The translations under genes and the position numbers were made by a program. Positions 9,201 to 17,703 of a stretch of 64,000 nucleotides of DNA are shown piece by piece (position 1 is the first letter of the stretch; the number at the start of each line of letters is the position of its first letter). The notes below the pieces were generated by a model that worked only from the letters and a program-made list of their open reading frames with translations, was not told the origin of the DNA and did not search any database. Source of the stretch: Poriferisodalis sp965203655 (GTDB lineage Bacteria; Actinomycetota; Acidimicrobiia; Acidimicrobiales; Poriferisodalaceae); assembly GCF_965203655.1 (NCBI RefSeq), contig NZ_CBDBDD010000002.1:124001-188000 (forward strand). The letters run 5' to 3'.

Positions 9201-9827
9201 GGCACCGTCGGCGACATCTGCCACGATCTTCAGACCTGTCCACAGACCCGTCGTGCGGGACATCGTGATGGCATGGCGGCCCAGGTCGAGCGCTTCGGCC
9301 GGCGTGCCGGGATAGAGCACCGGGATGTGCAGGTCAGCCATCGTCCCCGCAGAACTGGAGGGGATGGTGGAGCTCTTGGCGGCAGGATCGTCGCCTGCGA
9401 TGGCCACCGCGCCGCCATGGGGATCTGTGCCCGCGAAAACGGCATGACGCAGCGCGTCCGAAGCCCGATCGACGCCGGGCGCCTTGCCGTACCAGAGGCC
9501 GACGACGCCGTCATAGGTGGCATCGGGCCGGGTGGCGGCCAGCTGGCTGCCCATGACGGCCGTGGCGGCCTGATCTTCGTTCACCGCGGGCGAGTGCACG
9601 ATGGGCAGATCGGTCGTTGCCCGGGCAGCCTCGACAGCGGCGTCATAGCCGCCGAGCGGTGAGCCCGGGTAGCCCGAGACGAACGCTGCGGTACGAAGCC
9701 CGGCCCTGCGATCGGCTCGCAGTTGCTCGATGGGCAAGCGAGCCAGTGCCTGCAGCCCCGTCATGAACGTCGTGCCGCTGTCGTCGGTGTAACGCCCCGA
9801 CAGCCGGTACGTCTCTGCGAGGCTCAT
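6216..9827 (-). CDS. Indolepyruvate ferredoxin oxidoreductase, fused alpha-beta type
   Basis: A 1203-aa fused 2-oxoacid:ferredoxin oxidoreductase. ATG at 9827 is supported by a GGAGAG ribosome-binding site and by MSLAETYRLSGRY, typical of the family start. Order: pyrimidine-binding region with SGYPGSPLGGYD; TPP-binding region with GIGCHTMALFMD and GQEGTQWIGMSPF; a ferredoxin-like 4Fe-4S stretch (ICEGCGDCGQKSNC) plus more cysteines (SCNLDYSCLDGDC); a gamma-like domain (GIGGTGVVTVNQVL, SQKAGTVVGDLRL); and a long C-terminal helical region. Family members convert aryl-pyruvates to aryl-acetyl-CoA and reduced ferredoxin. The frame runs on to ~10145, but that region overlaps the next gene's antisense. 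Substrate range is inferred. Confidence 0.88.
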   Translation of the reverse strand: MSLAETYRLSGRYTDDSGTTFMTGLQALARLPIEQLRADRRAGLRTAAFVSGYPGSPLGGYDAAVEAARATTDLPIVHSPAVNEDQAATAVMGSQLAATRPDATYDGVVGLWYGKAPGVDRASDALRHAVFAGTDPHGGAVAIAGDDPAAKSSTIPSSSAGTMADLHIPVLYPGTPAEALDLGRHAITMSRTTGLWTGLKIVADVADGAATVALDPDRFDPIIPDVDGVPYRHAPDGYLLTPHTVDIEQEIVEVRYELAIAYAAANRLNDATVDPSDAWIAIVASGITYREVREALKRLGLDSDDDVRDAGIRLVRMGMPIPFSAERARHFARGVTELFVIEEKSPNIESLLKDALYNQSHRPRIVGKTDEGDRALLRSFGALTADDLMAPLRSRLESRIGDRLAAPAPERVRIELPLALTPQQLRSPYFCSGCPHNRSTEVPDGAVVGAGIGCHTMALFMDPQRVGDIVSVTCMGQEGTQWIGMSPFVETQHIFQNLGDGTYFHSGQLAIAGAVASGVNITYKLLWNRAVAMTGGQDPAGQLEVPDVAAGLLAGGAVRVLITTADPAVYRSRALPSGVEVWHRDRLLEAQEFLAGIEGVTVLIHDQQCAAEARRDRKRGTQPSPTTRVLINERICEGCGDCGQKSNCLSVQPTDTFFGRKTQIDQTSCNLDYSCLDGDCPSFMTVSKPGPLRSAVREMVAPLRRGRRVSIGIIERAEPPTDLPDPVLLTDPDEVSLRMCGIGGTGVVTVNQVLGTAAMFDGFEVRGLDQIGLSQKAGTVVGDLRLRRLGGPATARLGTGQADVILAFDLLVAASEAGLDVADPGRTMVIGSTTPTPTGAMVADPSIDMPSVDSLLERVAAVTVDGRRHWADVGELVTALCGSAVTANVFVVGMAVQAGGLPIAPASVEAAIELNGVAVEQNLAAFRWGRTMVADPQTVTDAAAAAPAADPDTPAPDAGTGASTVPELLGARIDQIVDALGEESLDDGAALLRAGLRIYSAELCAYQSERLASEFLDAVDRVAHADGSAGDASARLTEAFAAGLYKLMAYKDEYEVARLMLDPATDAAARELAASTGGVVSWKLHPPLLRALGRTSKMRFGTAWRPLFALLARGKRLRGRWLDPFARTEVRKTERALIGEYRAGIDAAVTALERDAGAARYEQAIAIARLPDLVRGYEDIKMAAVETFRAELDERVSELGPAD

Positions 9828-9994
9828 CTGCACTCTCCGGTACGTGAAGCGCCGCCGCCTGTCTACTGCAGGAGCGTCATGCCCATTGTGGTCGCTGGCT
9901 GTGACACCGGCAGAACGCGCGAGTGCTGCAACAGCCGATCGTCCCGCAGCAGTTCGCACTTGTGTTGCCGCTGCGGGCCGGTGGCAGGCCCGTA

Positions 9995-10726
9995 TCAGCC
10001 GCCGCGCTCCGACGCAGCGCGGTGCAGCTTGCGGACCTCGTCGGCGCTCAGCGCGCGGTGCTCGCCGGGAGCCAGGCTCGGATCGGCGAGCGGCCCGATG
10101 CGCGTGCGCACCAGGCGCAGCACCCGGTGGCCCACGGCCTCGCACATACGGCGGACCTGGCGGTTGCGGCCCTCGGAGATCGCGATGCGCAGCATTGAGG
10201 GCTGGGGCATCGACACCGTCGCAGGAGCTGTCATCCCGTCATCGAGCTCGATGCCGCTGCGCAACTGCGCCAGCGCCCCCCGCGAGGGAACGCCGTCCAC
10301 ATGGGCCAGGTATTCCTTGTCGACACCCCAGCGAGGGTGCGTCAGCCGATGCGTCAGCTCGCCGTCGTTCGTCACGATGATGAGGCCCTCGGAGTCGGCG
10401 TCCAGGCGGCCGACGGGGTAAACGCGCTCGGTTGGGGGCACCAAGTCGGTGACGCAGCGCCTCCCCCGGTCGTCAGACGCCGCACTGAGCACGCCGGGCG
10501 GCTTGTTGACCAGGTAGTGGACGAGGCGCGGATCCCACGCGACGACTGCGCCGTCCACCTCGATGCGATCCGAGGCGGCGGCGCGGTCGCCGACAGAGGC
10601 AGTCGATCCATTGACCGTGACGCGCCCCGCGGCGATCAAGGCCTCGCACGCACGCCGGCTCGCGACGCCGGCTCGCGCCATCACCTTGTGAAGCCGCTCG
10701 CTGCGCTGATGGCTGTCAAACGCCAT
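9995..10726 (-). CDS. rluB: 23S rRNA pseudouridine synthase, RluB-type
   Basis: A 243-aa RsuA/RluB family pseudouridine synthase. An N-terminal S4 RNA-binding domain (RLHKVMARAGVASRRACEAL) is followed by the catalytic domain with VYPVGRLDADSEGLIIVTND, where the Asp of GRLD is the nucleophile, and GRNRQVRRMCEAVGH near the end. ATG at 10726 is chosen because it starts just before the S4 domain; the frame continues far upstream only as a shadow of scpB. The gap to scpB is 5 bp. The scpA-scpB-rluB order is common in Actinobacteria and Firmicutes. In M. tuberculosis cmk follows rluB; here cmk is ~7 kb away, fused to aroA, with the indolepyruvate oxidoreductase in between. Confidence 0.93.
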   Translation of the reverse strand: MAFDSHQRSERLHKVMARAGVASRRACEALIAAGRVTVNGSTASVGDRAAASDRIEVDGAVVAWDPRLVHYLVNKPPGVLSAASDDRGRRCVTDLVPPTERVYPVGRLDADSEGLIIVTNDGELTHRLTHPRWGVDKEYLAHVDGVPSRGALAQLRSGIELDDGMTAPATVSMPQPSMLRIAISEGRNRQVRRMCEAVGHRVLRLVRTRIGPLADPSLAPGEHRALSADEVRKLHRAASERGG

Positions 10727-10731
10727 GGCAG

Positions 10732-11562
10732 CTAGCCGGATCGGGTGGCCGCCAGACGGTCCATGGCCTCGACCTCGTCGGGTTCCACGTCGAGTTCTGC
10801 CAGCGAGGGCAGGTCGTCGAGATCGTCGAATCCCAGCCGTTCGAGGAACAGGTCTGTCGTGCCGAGCAGCGACGCGTTGCCCGGTCCCGGGTCGCGCCCG
10901 ATCTCGGCGATGTAGCCCTGGTCGGCGAGCGTGCGCACGACCCCGTCGGCGTTCACGCCACGGATGGCGCTGATCTGCGCTCGGGAGATCGGCTGCTTGT
11001 AGGCCACCACCGCCAACGTCTCCATGGCTGCAGCAGACAGCCGCCCAGAACGCCGGCCGCCGACGAACCGCTCGACATATTCCGAGCAGGAGGCCGCCGA
11101 CTGCATCTGATAGCCGCCGGCGATTCGTACGACGGTGAAGCCGCGCCCTGCCGCGGCGTACTCTGCCGCGAGCTCGTCGCAGATCACCGCAACCGAAGCG
11201 ATCGGCGCCGCCGTCACTGACGCCAGCACGTCGGCCGGCACCGGCTCGGTGGCCACGATCAGCACGGCCTCGATGGCTGCGTAGAGCTCTTGGTCGTCGA
11301 CCGCACGCGACCCGTTGAGCTGCCGCTCGCCGTTGAGGAGGTCGGCTGCGATCTCTGCGAGCCCATTGGGAGTCCCTGTCGTGCCGCCCGACGCATGGCC
11401 ATTGCTCGCCGGCATCGACGGGTGAGGCGGCGGCCCTGAGTCCGGCTGTGACGGCGGCGGTTCGGGGACTGTCCGCTCCGGCGGCTCGGCGACGGTGCGC
11501 CCCTCGTCGCTGACCAATCGCAAGCCGCGACCTGGTACCGATTGCGGTCCTCCGGCGCTCAC
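10732..11562 (-). CDS. scpB: Segregation and condensation protein ScpB
   Basis: Winged-helix partner of ScpA in the Smc condensin that organises and segregates the chromosome. GTG at 11562 overlaps the scpA stop (GTGA), giving 276 aa. The first ~85 residues are a Pro/Ser/Gly-rich, probably disordered extension; the ScpB core starts at about DDQELYAAIEAVLIVATEPV. Typical core features are GGYQMQSA, LSAAAMETLAVVAYKQPISR and IRGVNADGVVRTLADQGYI, which define the second winged helix. The protein is longer than a usual ~190-aa ScpB because of the N-terminal tail and a short acidic C-terminal tail. Confidence 0.92.
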   Translation of the reverse strand: MSAGGPQSVPGRGLRLVSDEGRTVAEPPERTVPEPPPSQPDSGPPPHPSMPASNGHASGGTTGTPNGLAEIAADLLNGERQLNGSRAVDDQELYAAIEAVLIVATEPVPADVLASVTAAPIASVAVICDELAAEYAAAGRGFTVVRIAGGYQMQSAASCSEYVERFVGGRRSGRLSAAAMETLAVVAYKQPISRAQISAIRGVNADGVVRTLADQGYIAEIGRDPGPGNASLLGTTDLFLERLGFDDLDDLPSLAELDVEPDEVEAMDRLAATRSG

Positions 11563-12404
11563 GCAGCGTCCTCGGAGCAGCCGCCTGCTGCCACAGGCAG
11601 CGTCGCGTCGTCGCCCCCGACCCACTCCACGCCGATGTCACCGAAACGCTCTGCCTGGTCCAACTCGACCAGGCCGGATCCGAACAGCTCGAGCAGCGCC
11701 AGGAAGTACACGACGACGACGATGCGTTCGGTCAGATCGGATGTGAGCTCGCGGAACGTCATGGTGCCGCTGCCGGCCAGCCGTTCGGCGATCTGGCTCA
11801 GCGCCTCGTCCACCGTGATGCCCGCAGCGCGCAGATGGCTGATATCGACCCGGGGCACAGGCTTGGGCGCCAGCACACGTTCGAGCGCCGCGGCGAGGTC
11901 GTCGCTGGTGGCGCCCTCAAGCAGGTCGGGCGCGAAGTCAATGAACCGTTCTTCGGGACCTGCGCGGCGCGGCCAGCTCAGCCCAGCGGCGTCCCACCGC
12001 TCGCGCAGCAGCCGGGCCGCTCTGCCGAAGGTCCGGCCCTCGAGCAAGCGGGCCAATGCTGCGTCCCGGATCCCGTAGGCCGCAAATTCCTCGTCGAGAT
12101 CCATCTCGCTCTCAGGCGCAGGCAGCAGCCGGCGGGACTTCAGCTCGATCAACGTCGCCGCGAGCAGCGCGAATTCGCTGGCGGCCTCCATGTCGATCGG
12201 GTCGATCCGATGCTCGCCGGGGGTCTCGCCGTTGTCTGCACCTTCTGCGGCGCCGGGAAGCTCGACTGCGGCCATCACGGCCACGAAATCGTCCACGAGG
12301 CGCGTCAGCGACACCTCCCAGATGTCGACCTCCTGGGAGACGACCAGCTTCACCAGCACATCCAGCGGGCCCGCGAAGGCCTCGGTGCGAACCTCATAGG
12401 TCAC
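11559..12404 (-). CDS. scpA: Segregation and condensation protein ScpA
   Basis: Kleisin subunit of Smc-ScpAB. GTG at 12404 gives 281 aa and places the conserved start VRTEAFAGPLDVLVKLV within the first 20 residues; the upstream frame overlaps the divergent trpS start and is unlikely. SQEVDIWEVSLTRLVDDF, ASEFALLAATLIELKSRRLLP (split here only by description) and the C-terminal winged helix (TFRELTSDLTERIVVVVYFL) are typical ScpA features. It is divergent from trpS, with ~85 bp between starts that must hold promoters for both. The stop overlaps scpB by 4 bp. Confidence 0.92.
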   Translation of the reverse strand: MTYEVRTEAFAGPLDVLVKLVVSQEVDIWEVSLTRLVDDFVAVMAAVELPGAAEGADNGETPGEHRIDPIDMEAASEFALLAATLIELKSRRLLPAPESEMDLDEEFAAYGIRDAALARLLEGRTFGRAARLLRERWDAAGLSWPRRAGPEERFIDFAPDLLEGATSDDLAAALERVLAPKPVPRVDISHLRAAGITVDEALSQIAERLAGSGTMTFRELTSDLTERIVVVVYFLALLELFGSGLVELDQAERFGDIGVEWVGGDDATLPVAAGGCSEDAA

Positions 12405-12489
12405 GCGGCCCGAAGGTACCGCGACCTTCTCGCGCCGCTCGGGATATTTCGCGGGTTTCTCTCGACGCCAGCCGGTACCGTCCGGCGCC

Positions 12490-13491
12490 ATGACACGAGT
12501 GCTCTCGGGCATCCAGCCCACCGGCGACGTCCACCTCGGCAACTACTTCGGGGCGCTGCGCCAGTGGGCGATCGACCAGCACGACGCCGACGCCTTCTAC
12601 TGCGCCGTCGACCTGCACGCCGTCACCATCCAGCAGGATCCCGAGCAGCTCCGCAGCGCGACATTGGGCACGATGGCCACGCTCGTCTCGGTCGGGCTCG
12701 ATCCTGAGGTCTGCACGCTGTTCGTGCAGAGCCACGTGCCCCAGCACACCGAGCTGTCATGGCTGCTCGAATGCACCGTGTCGCTCGGCGAACTGCGACG
12801 GATGACCCAGTTCAAGGACAAAGCGGCCCGCACCGAGGGGGGCGAGCAGGGCGGCGACCATGTCTCCGCCGGACTGTTCACCTATCCGGCGCTGATGGCG
12901 GCGGACATCTTGATCTACGACGCCGACCGGGTGCCGGTGGGCGACGACCAGCGCCAGCACCTCGAGCTGACGCGCGACGTGGCACAGCGCTTCAACAGCC
13001 GCTACGGCGACACGTTCGTCATTCCCGACGCGGCCATCCCCACTGTCGGCGCCCGGGTCATGGACCTGCAGAACCCCACGGCCAAGATGTCCAAGTCGGC
13101 GGAGAGCCCGCAGGGCTCCGTCGGCATCTTCGAGGATCCGGCTGACATCGCACGCAAATTCGCCCGGGCGGTGACCGATTCTGAGACCGAGGTCCGCTAC
13201 GACCCCGAGGCGAAGCCGGGCGTCTCGAACCTGCTGTCGATCCTGGGAGCCGCCACCGGCCGCAGTCCCGCCGACGCAGCCGAGGGCTACAGCCAGTACG
13301 GGCCTCTCAAGTCCGACACCGCTGACGCGGTGATCGCCGTGCTCGAGCCCATCGCGACACGCAAAGCCGAACTCGAGGCCGACCCGGCCGAGCTCGCTCG
13401 CATCATCGCCGCCGGCGCCGACAAGGCCGAAGCCGTGGCCTGCGTCACCCTGGCCCGGGCCAAAGAAGCCATGGGCTTCCTGCCCAAGTAA
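12490..13491 (+). CDS. trpS: Tryptophanyl-tRNA synthetase
   Basis: Class I aminoacyl-tRNA synthetase that charges tRNA-Trp. The 333-aa length is normal for bacterial TrpRS. The HIGH-type signature appears as SGIQPTGDVHLGNYFGAL at residues ~5-22, and KMSKSAESPQGSV is the KMSKS loop. YPALMAADILIYDADRVPVG and DQRQHLELTRD are also family hallmarks. The ATG at 12490 is the first good start. The gene is a plus-strand island between two minus-strand units, convergent with xerD with only ~20 bp between stops. Confidence 0.97.
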   Translation: MTRVLSGIQPTGDVHLGNYFGALRQWAIDQHDADAFYCAVDLHAVTIQQDPEQLRSATLGTMATLVSVGLDPEVCTLFVQSHVPQHTELSWLLECTVSLGELRRMTQFKDKAARTEGGEQGGDHVSAGLFTYPALMAADILIYDADRVPVGDDQRQHLELTRDVAQRFNSRYGDTFVIPDAAIPTVGARVMDLQNPTAKMSKSAESPQGSVGIFEDPADIARKFARAVTDSETEVRYDPEAKPGVSNLLSILGAATGRSPADAAEGYSQYGPLKSDTADAVIAVLEPIATRKAELEADPAELARIIAAGADKAEAVACVTLARAKEAMGFLPK

Positions 13492-13511
13492 CCCCACCGA
13501 AGTTGCGCGCG

Positions 13512-14444
13512 TCAGTAACGGGCGCGGGGGTGGGCTTGGCGGTACACCTCGGTCAGGCGTTCTTGTGAGACTGCGGTGTAGCGCTGGGTGCTGGTGATGG
13601 AGGCGTGTCCCAGCAGTTCTTGCACGCTGCGGATATCGGCACCGCCGTCGAGCAGGTGAGTAGCGCACGAGTGGCGCAGCACATGCGTCGTGAGCTGGCC
13701 TGGTCCTAGGCCGACTCGTTCGCCGTGGCGCCGCACGATCAGCCACACGCCCTGGCGGGTGATCCGGCGCCCCCGGGCATTGAGGAACAGCGCAGCGGCA
13801 TCGTCGCGAGAGCGCCATGCGGCGGGCTCCAGCGCTCCCCTGCCCGCGCCGCTCAGCCACTCCACCACAGCATGCGCGGCGTGACGACCCACGGGCACGA
13901 CTCGTTCCTTGCCGCCCTTGCCCCACACCCTCATCAAACGCTCGTCGAGGTCAATGTCGCCGAGCGACAGTGCCACCAGCTCGCTGGCACGCAGGCCCAT
14001 GCCGTAGAGCACTTCGAGCATCGCCCGATCGCGCCGTGCCAAAGGGTCCTCCCCGACCGGGGAAGCAAGCAGCTCGGCAACCTGGTCGTAACGCAGGGAT
14101 CGTGGCAACCCGGCTGGCGTGCGGGGCACATCGAGGGCACCCGCAGGATCGGATGATGCGAGATCCTCGGCAACGAGGAACCGGTACAGGCCGCGCAGGC
14201 TGACCGCAGCCCGAGCGACGGTGGACGGTGCGCGGCCGAGGTCGTCGCGCAGGTGCGCAAGGTAGGCAGCGATATCGCCTGAGCTGGCGGCGAGCAGGTC
14301 CCGGCCTCGCTCGCCGAGCCACGCCGAGAATGCATCCAGATCGGCCCGGTACGACGCGACCGTGCGCGCTGCGCGCCCGCGCTCATTCGACAGCCAGCCC
14401 AGATAGTCCTCAGCCTCGACCGCCAACGCAGCGGCCACGGTCAC
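13512..14444 (-). CDS. xerD: Tyrosine recombinase XerC/XerD
   Basis: Site-specific recombinase that resolves chromosome dimers at dif. The 310-aa protein has the N-terminal SAM-like core-binding domain and the catalytic domain with the full residue set: Arg in GMGLRASELVAL, Lys in WGKGGKERVVPVG, HVLRHSCATHLL (H-x-x-R), LGHASITSTQRY (His then nucleophile Tyr). It ends with a typical EVYRQAHPRA tail. The GTG start overlaps the pyrG stop (GTGA). The pyrG-xerD pairing also occurs in mycobacteria, and the absence of integration-type neighbours favours the housekeeping Xer role over a phage integrase. Confidence 0.93.
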   Translation of the reverse strand: MTVAAALAVEAEDYLGWLSNERGRAARTVASYRADLDAFSAWLGERGRDLLAASSGDIAAYLAHLRDDLGRAPSTVARAAVSLRGLYRFLVAEDLASSDPAGALDVPRTPAGLPRSLRYDQVAELLASPVGEDPLARRDRAMLEVLYGMGLRASELVALSLGDIDLDERLMRVWGKGGKERVVPVGRHAAHAVVEWLSGAGRGALEPAAWRSRDDAAALFLNARGRRITRQGVWLIVRRHGERVGLGPGQLTTHVLRHSCATHLLDGGADIRSVQELLGHASITSTQRYTAVSQERLTEVYRQAHPRARY

Positions 14445-16120
14445 CTCAGCGGATCGGCATGGGGCGGATCAGCGCCCAGCGGTCCTGTCGCGGCGGAGGT
14501 CGGGAGCAACTGCGGGTTGCGTCCCTCAGCTCGTGCGAGCGCGGCACCCACCAGGCCGCAGAACAGCGGTGCGGGCCGATTCGGTCGGCTCTTGAATTCG
14601 GGGTGCGCCTGAGTGCCGACCCAGAACGAGTGGCCGTCCAGCTCGATGAACTCTGCCAGACGACCGTCGGGCGAGAGTCCGCTGCACTGCAAGCCCGCCT
14701 CTTCCATCCGCTCGCGGTAGGCGCTGTTGACCTCGTAGCGATGGCGGTGCCGCTCGTTGACCAAGGTGTCGCCGTACATCGCGGCGACCCGGCTGCGCGG
14801 CGCGAGCCGCGCGACATAGGCACCCAGCCGCATGGTGCCGCCCTTGTCCTGGATGCCGCGCTGGGCGTGCATGAGATCGATGACCGGGTGCAGCGTGTTG
14901 GCGTCGAATTCGGTCGAGTTGGCACCCAGCAAACCCAGCTCGTTGCGGCAGAACTCGACGACCATCACTTGCAGGCCCAGGCACAGGCCCAGGCACGGAA
15001 TGTCGTTCTGGCGGGAGTAGGCGGCCGCGGCGATCTTGCCCTCGATGCCGCGCGAACCGAAGCCGCCGGGAATCACCATGCCGTCGAGGTGTCGCAGCCT
15101 GCCGGCGGCGAGCAGACCCTCGATCTCCTCGGAGTGGATCCACTCGATGTCGACCTCGACGCCGTGGTAGGAGGCGGCGTGGCGAAGCGCCTCGACCACC
15201 GACAGGTAGGCGTCGGGCAGCGTCACGTACTTGCCGATGATGCCGATGCGGACCGTCGCCTCAGGCGCCTTGATGCGTGCGAGCATCCCCTCCCAGTCGG
15301 CAAGGTCGGGCTCGCCGTCTTCCAGTCCCAAGATGCCCAAGAGGAAGCTGTCGAGTCCTTCGGAGCGCAGCACCATCGGGATCTCATACAGGACCGACGA
15401 GTCGGGGGCGTTGACCACCCCGGCGAGTTCGACGTCGCTGAGGTTGGAGATCTTGTTGCGGAGCCCGTCCTCGATGGGGCCCTCGCTGCGCAGCACGATG
15501 GCATCGGGCTGCACGCCGCGGCTGCGCAGCTCGGTCACCGAGTGCTGGGTGGGCTTGGTCTTCTGCTCGCCCGAGGGACCGATGAACGGCACCAGCGTCA
15601 CATGCACGTAGCAGATGTTCTGCCGGCCGACCTCGAGACGCATCTGGCGGATCGCCTCGAGGAACGGAAGGATCTCGATGTCGCCGACGGTGCCGCCGAC
15701 TTCGGTGATCACCACGTCCACATCGCTCGTCGCCAGCTTGCGGATGCGTTCCTTGATCTCGTCGGTGATGTGCGGGATGACCTGCACGGTCCGGCCGAGA
15801 TACTCGCCGCGGCGCTCGTCCGCGAGCACCTTCTGGTAGATCGAGCCGGTCGTGGCGTTGGAGTCGCGGGTCAGCGACACGTCGATGAACCGCTCGTAGT
15901 GACCGAGATCGAGGTCGGTCTCGCCGCCGTCGTCGGTGACGAACACCTCGCCGTGCTCGTAGGGATTGAGCGTGCCGGGGTCGACGTTGATGTACGGGTC
16001 CAGCTTCTGCATGGTGACCCGCAGGCCCCGCGCCACGAGCAGGCGCCCGAGGGACGCTGCGGTGAGCCCCTTGCCGAGGGAGCTGGCTACGCCGCCGGTG
16101 ACGAAAATGTGCTTAGCCAC
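14441..16120 (-). CDS. pyrG: CTP synthase
   Basis: ATP-dependent amination of UTP to CTP using glutamine. The 559-aa protein has the N-terminal synthase domain (FVTGGVASSLGKGLTAASL, GTLNPYEHGEVFVTDDGGE, EVGGTVGDIEILPF) and the C-terminal class I glutamine amidotransferase domain (GGFGSRGIEGKI, catalytic Cys in LGLCLGLQVMVVEF, and TQAHPEFKSRPNRPAPLF with the His/Glu of the triad). Start is GTG at 16120 (VAKHIFVTGG). The stop overlaps xerD. Fully canonical; the last ~20 residues are variable. Confidence 0.97.
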   Translation of the reverse strand: MAKHIFVTGGVASSLGKGLTAASLGRLLVARGLRVTMQKLDPYINVDPGTLNPYEHGEVFVTDDGGETDLDLGHYERFIDVSLTRDSNATTGSIYQKVLADERRGEYLGRTVQVIPHITDEIKERIRKLATSDVDVVITEVGGTVGDIEILPFLEAIRQMRLEVGRQNICYVHVTLVPFIGPSGEQKTKPTQHSVTELRSRGVQPDAIVLRSEGPIEDGLRNKISNLSDVELAGVVNAPDSSVLYEIPMVLRSEGLDSFLLGILGLEDGEPDLADWEGMLARIKAPEATVRIGIIGKYVTLPDAYLSVVEALRHAASYHGVEVDIEWIHSEEIEGLLAAGRLRHLDGMVIPGGFGSRGIEGKIAAAAYSRQNDIPCLGLCLGLQVMVVEFCRNELGLLGANSTEFDANTLHPVIDLMHAQRGIQDKGGTMRLGAYVARLAPRSRVAAMYGDTLVNERHRHRYEVNSAYRERMEEAGLQCSGLSPDGRLAEFIELDGHSFWVGTQAHPEFKSRPNRPAPLFCGLVGAALARAEGRNPQLLPTSAATGPLGADPPHADPLR

Positions 16121-16203
16121 GCGGCGTTTTCGATGGGCTCTGGGGCATGTGTCATCAAGCTACCGTCGCTTCGGGCAGGGTTGGCTGATGCCGGAGGGAA
16201 GCC

Positions 16204-17703
16204 ATGAGCGACAGCGGTGAGCACACCCAGCACGCCGGCGGCGACCGCACGCCGGCCGACCTGGTCGTGCACAGCGCCGATCTGGTGGCGACATGCGATG
16301 AGCAGCGCCGCGAGATCGCCGGCGGCTGGGTCGCCGTCACCGGCGGACTGATCAGCGCGGTCGGCACCGCCTCCGAGACGCCGCCCGAGGCCAGCCGGCG
16401 CATCGATGCCAGCGGGTGCCTCGTGACGCCCGGGCTCATCAACACCCACCATCACATGTACCAGAACCTCACCCGGTCCTACGCACCGGCGCTGCGGGGC
16501 GGCCTGTTCGACTGGCTCACCACGCTCTACCCGCTGTGGGCGCGCCTCGACGAAGAAGGCGCGTACCTGTCGGCCTGGGTGGGCCTTGCCGAGCTGGCGC
16601 TGGGCGGATGCACCACCAGCACCGATCACCTCTACGTGCACCCCCGCGGTGGAGGCGACCTGATCGCGGCCGAGATCGCTGCGGCAACCGAGCTGGGAAT
16701 GCGCTTTCACCCGACTCGCGGGTCCATGTCGCTGGGCCAGTCTGACGGCGGGCTGCCGCCCGACGAGGTCTGCCAGACGCCCGAGGAGATCCTCGAGGAC
16801 TCCGAGCGACTGGTGGGCGTGCACCACGACACCGCTGCGGACGCGATGGTCCGGATCGCGCTCGCGCCGTGCTCACCGTTCTCGGTTTCCACCGACCTGA
16901 TGACCGCCACAGCGGATCTGGCCGAGCGGCTCGACGTGCGGCTGCACACCCACCTGTGCGAGGACCCCGGCGAGGACGGCTTCTGCCTGGAGATGTTCGG
17001 CATGCGACCGGTGGACTACTTCGAGCATTGCGGCTGGGGCTCGAATCGCTCCTGGATCGCGCACGGCGTGCAGCCCAACCCCGCCGAGATCGCCCGCTTG
17101 GGCGCATGGGGCACCGGTGTGGCGCACTGCCCGAGCTCGAACCTGCTGCTCGGCGTGGGAGTGGCGCCGGTGCGGGAACTGCGGGCTGCTGGGGTGCCGG
17201 TGGGGCTCGGCGTGGACGGCTCGTCCAGCACTGACTCAGCGTCGATGTGGACCGAGGCACGCAATGCGCTGCTCGTAGGACGGCTGCGCGACGGCCAGCG
17301 GCACTTGAGCGCCGACAAGGGACTGGACAGCGGCAGGCCCGCCGATGACCGTGACGGCGGCGCCGATGACGCCGTCGAAAGGAACTCGGTCTACTTTTCC
17401 GCTCGCGATGTTCTGGATGTAGCGACCCGTGGCAGTGCAGGCTGCCTGGGTCGGGAGGGCGAGATCGGCGAGCTGACGCCCGGCGCATGCGGCGATCTGG
17501 TCGTGTGGCAACTCGACGGTCCGGCGTTCGCCGGCGTGCTGTCCGATCCGATCGAGGGGTGGCTGCGCTGCGGCCCGCTGTCGGCTCGCGACACGATCGT
17601 GGCCGGCCGTGCGGTCGTGGCCGGCGGCCAGATCGTCCATCCCGCCCTCGACGAACGCCTGGCGGCACATCGGCTCTGCGCCGCTGCCATGCAGCGGGCA
17701 TAG
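16204..17703 (+). CDS. 8-oxoguanine deaminase-like amidohydrolase
   Basis: A 499-aa metal-dependent hydrolase of the chlorohydrolase/guanine deaminase-like group. A GGAGGG ribosome-binding site sits just before ATG 16204. Metal ligands are visible as NTHHHMYQ (residues ~80-87), LHTHLCED, AHGVQPN and GLGVDGSSST. RGSMSLGQSDGGLPPD and ALAPCSPFSV are close to signatures I associate with 8-oxoguanine deaminases (hydroxyatrazine ethylaminohydrolase-like family). The likely role is deaminating oxidised or related purines for salvage or detoxification. An insert with RPADDRDGGADDAVERN (~380-400) looks unusual. The gene is an isolated plus-strand unit beside pyrG. The exact substrate is inferred. Confidence 0.82.
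   Translation: MSDSGEHTQHAGGDRTPADLVVHSADLVATCDEQRREIAGGWVAVTGGLISAVGTASETPPEASRRIDASGCLVTPGLINTHHHMYQNLTRSYAPALRGGLFDWLTTLYPLWARLDEEGAYLSAWVGLAELALGGCTTSTDHLYVHPRGGGDLIAAEIAAATELGMRFHPTRGSMSLGQSDGGLPPDEVCQTPEEILEDSERLVGVHHDTAADAMVRIALAPCSPFSVSTDLMTATADLAERLDVRLHTHLCEDPGEDGFCLEMFGMRPVDYFEHCGWGSNRSWIAHGVQPNPAEIARLGAWGTGVAHCPSSNLLLGVGVAPVRELRAAGVPVGLGVDGSSSTDSASMWTEARNALLVGRLRDGQRHLSADKGLDSGRPADDRDGGADDAVERNSVYFSARDVLDVATRGSAGCLGREGEIGELTPGACGDLVVWQLDGPAFAGVLSDPIEGWLRCGPLSARDTIVAGRAVVAGGQIVHPALDERLAAHRLCAAAMQRA

Noticed and set aside
13512..14444. Tyrosine recombinase as a mobile-element integrase
   Set aside because: Its 4-bp coupling to pyrG and canonical Xer features point to housekeeping XerD; no att-like repeats or phage genes nearby.
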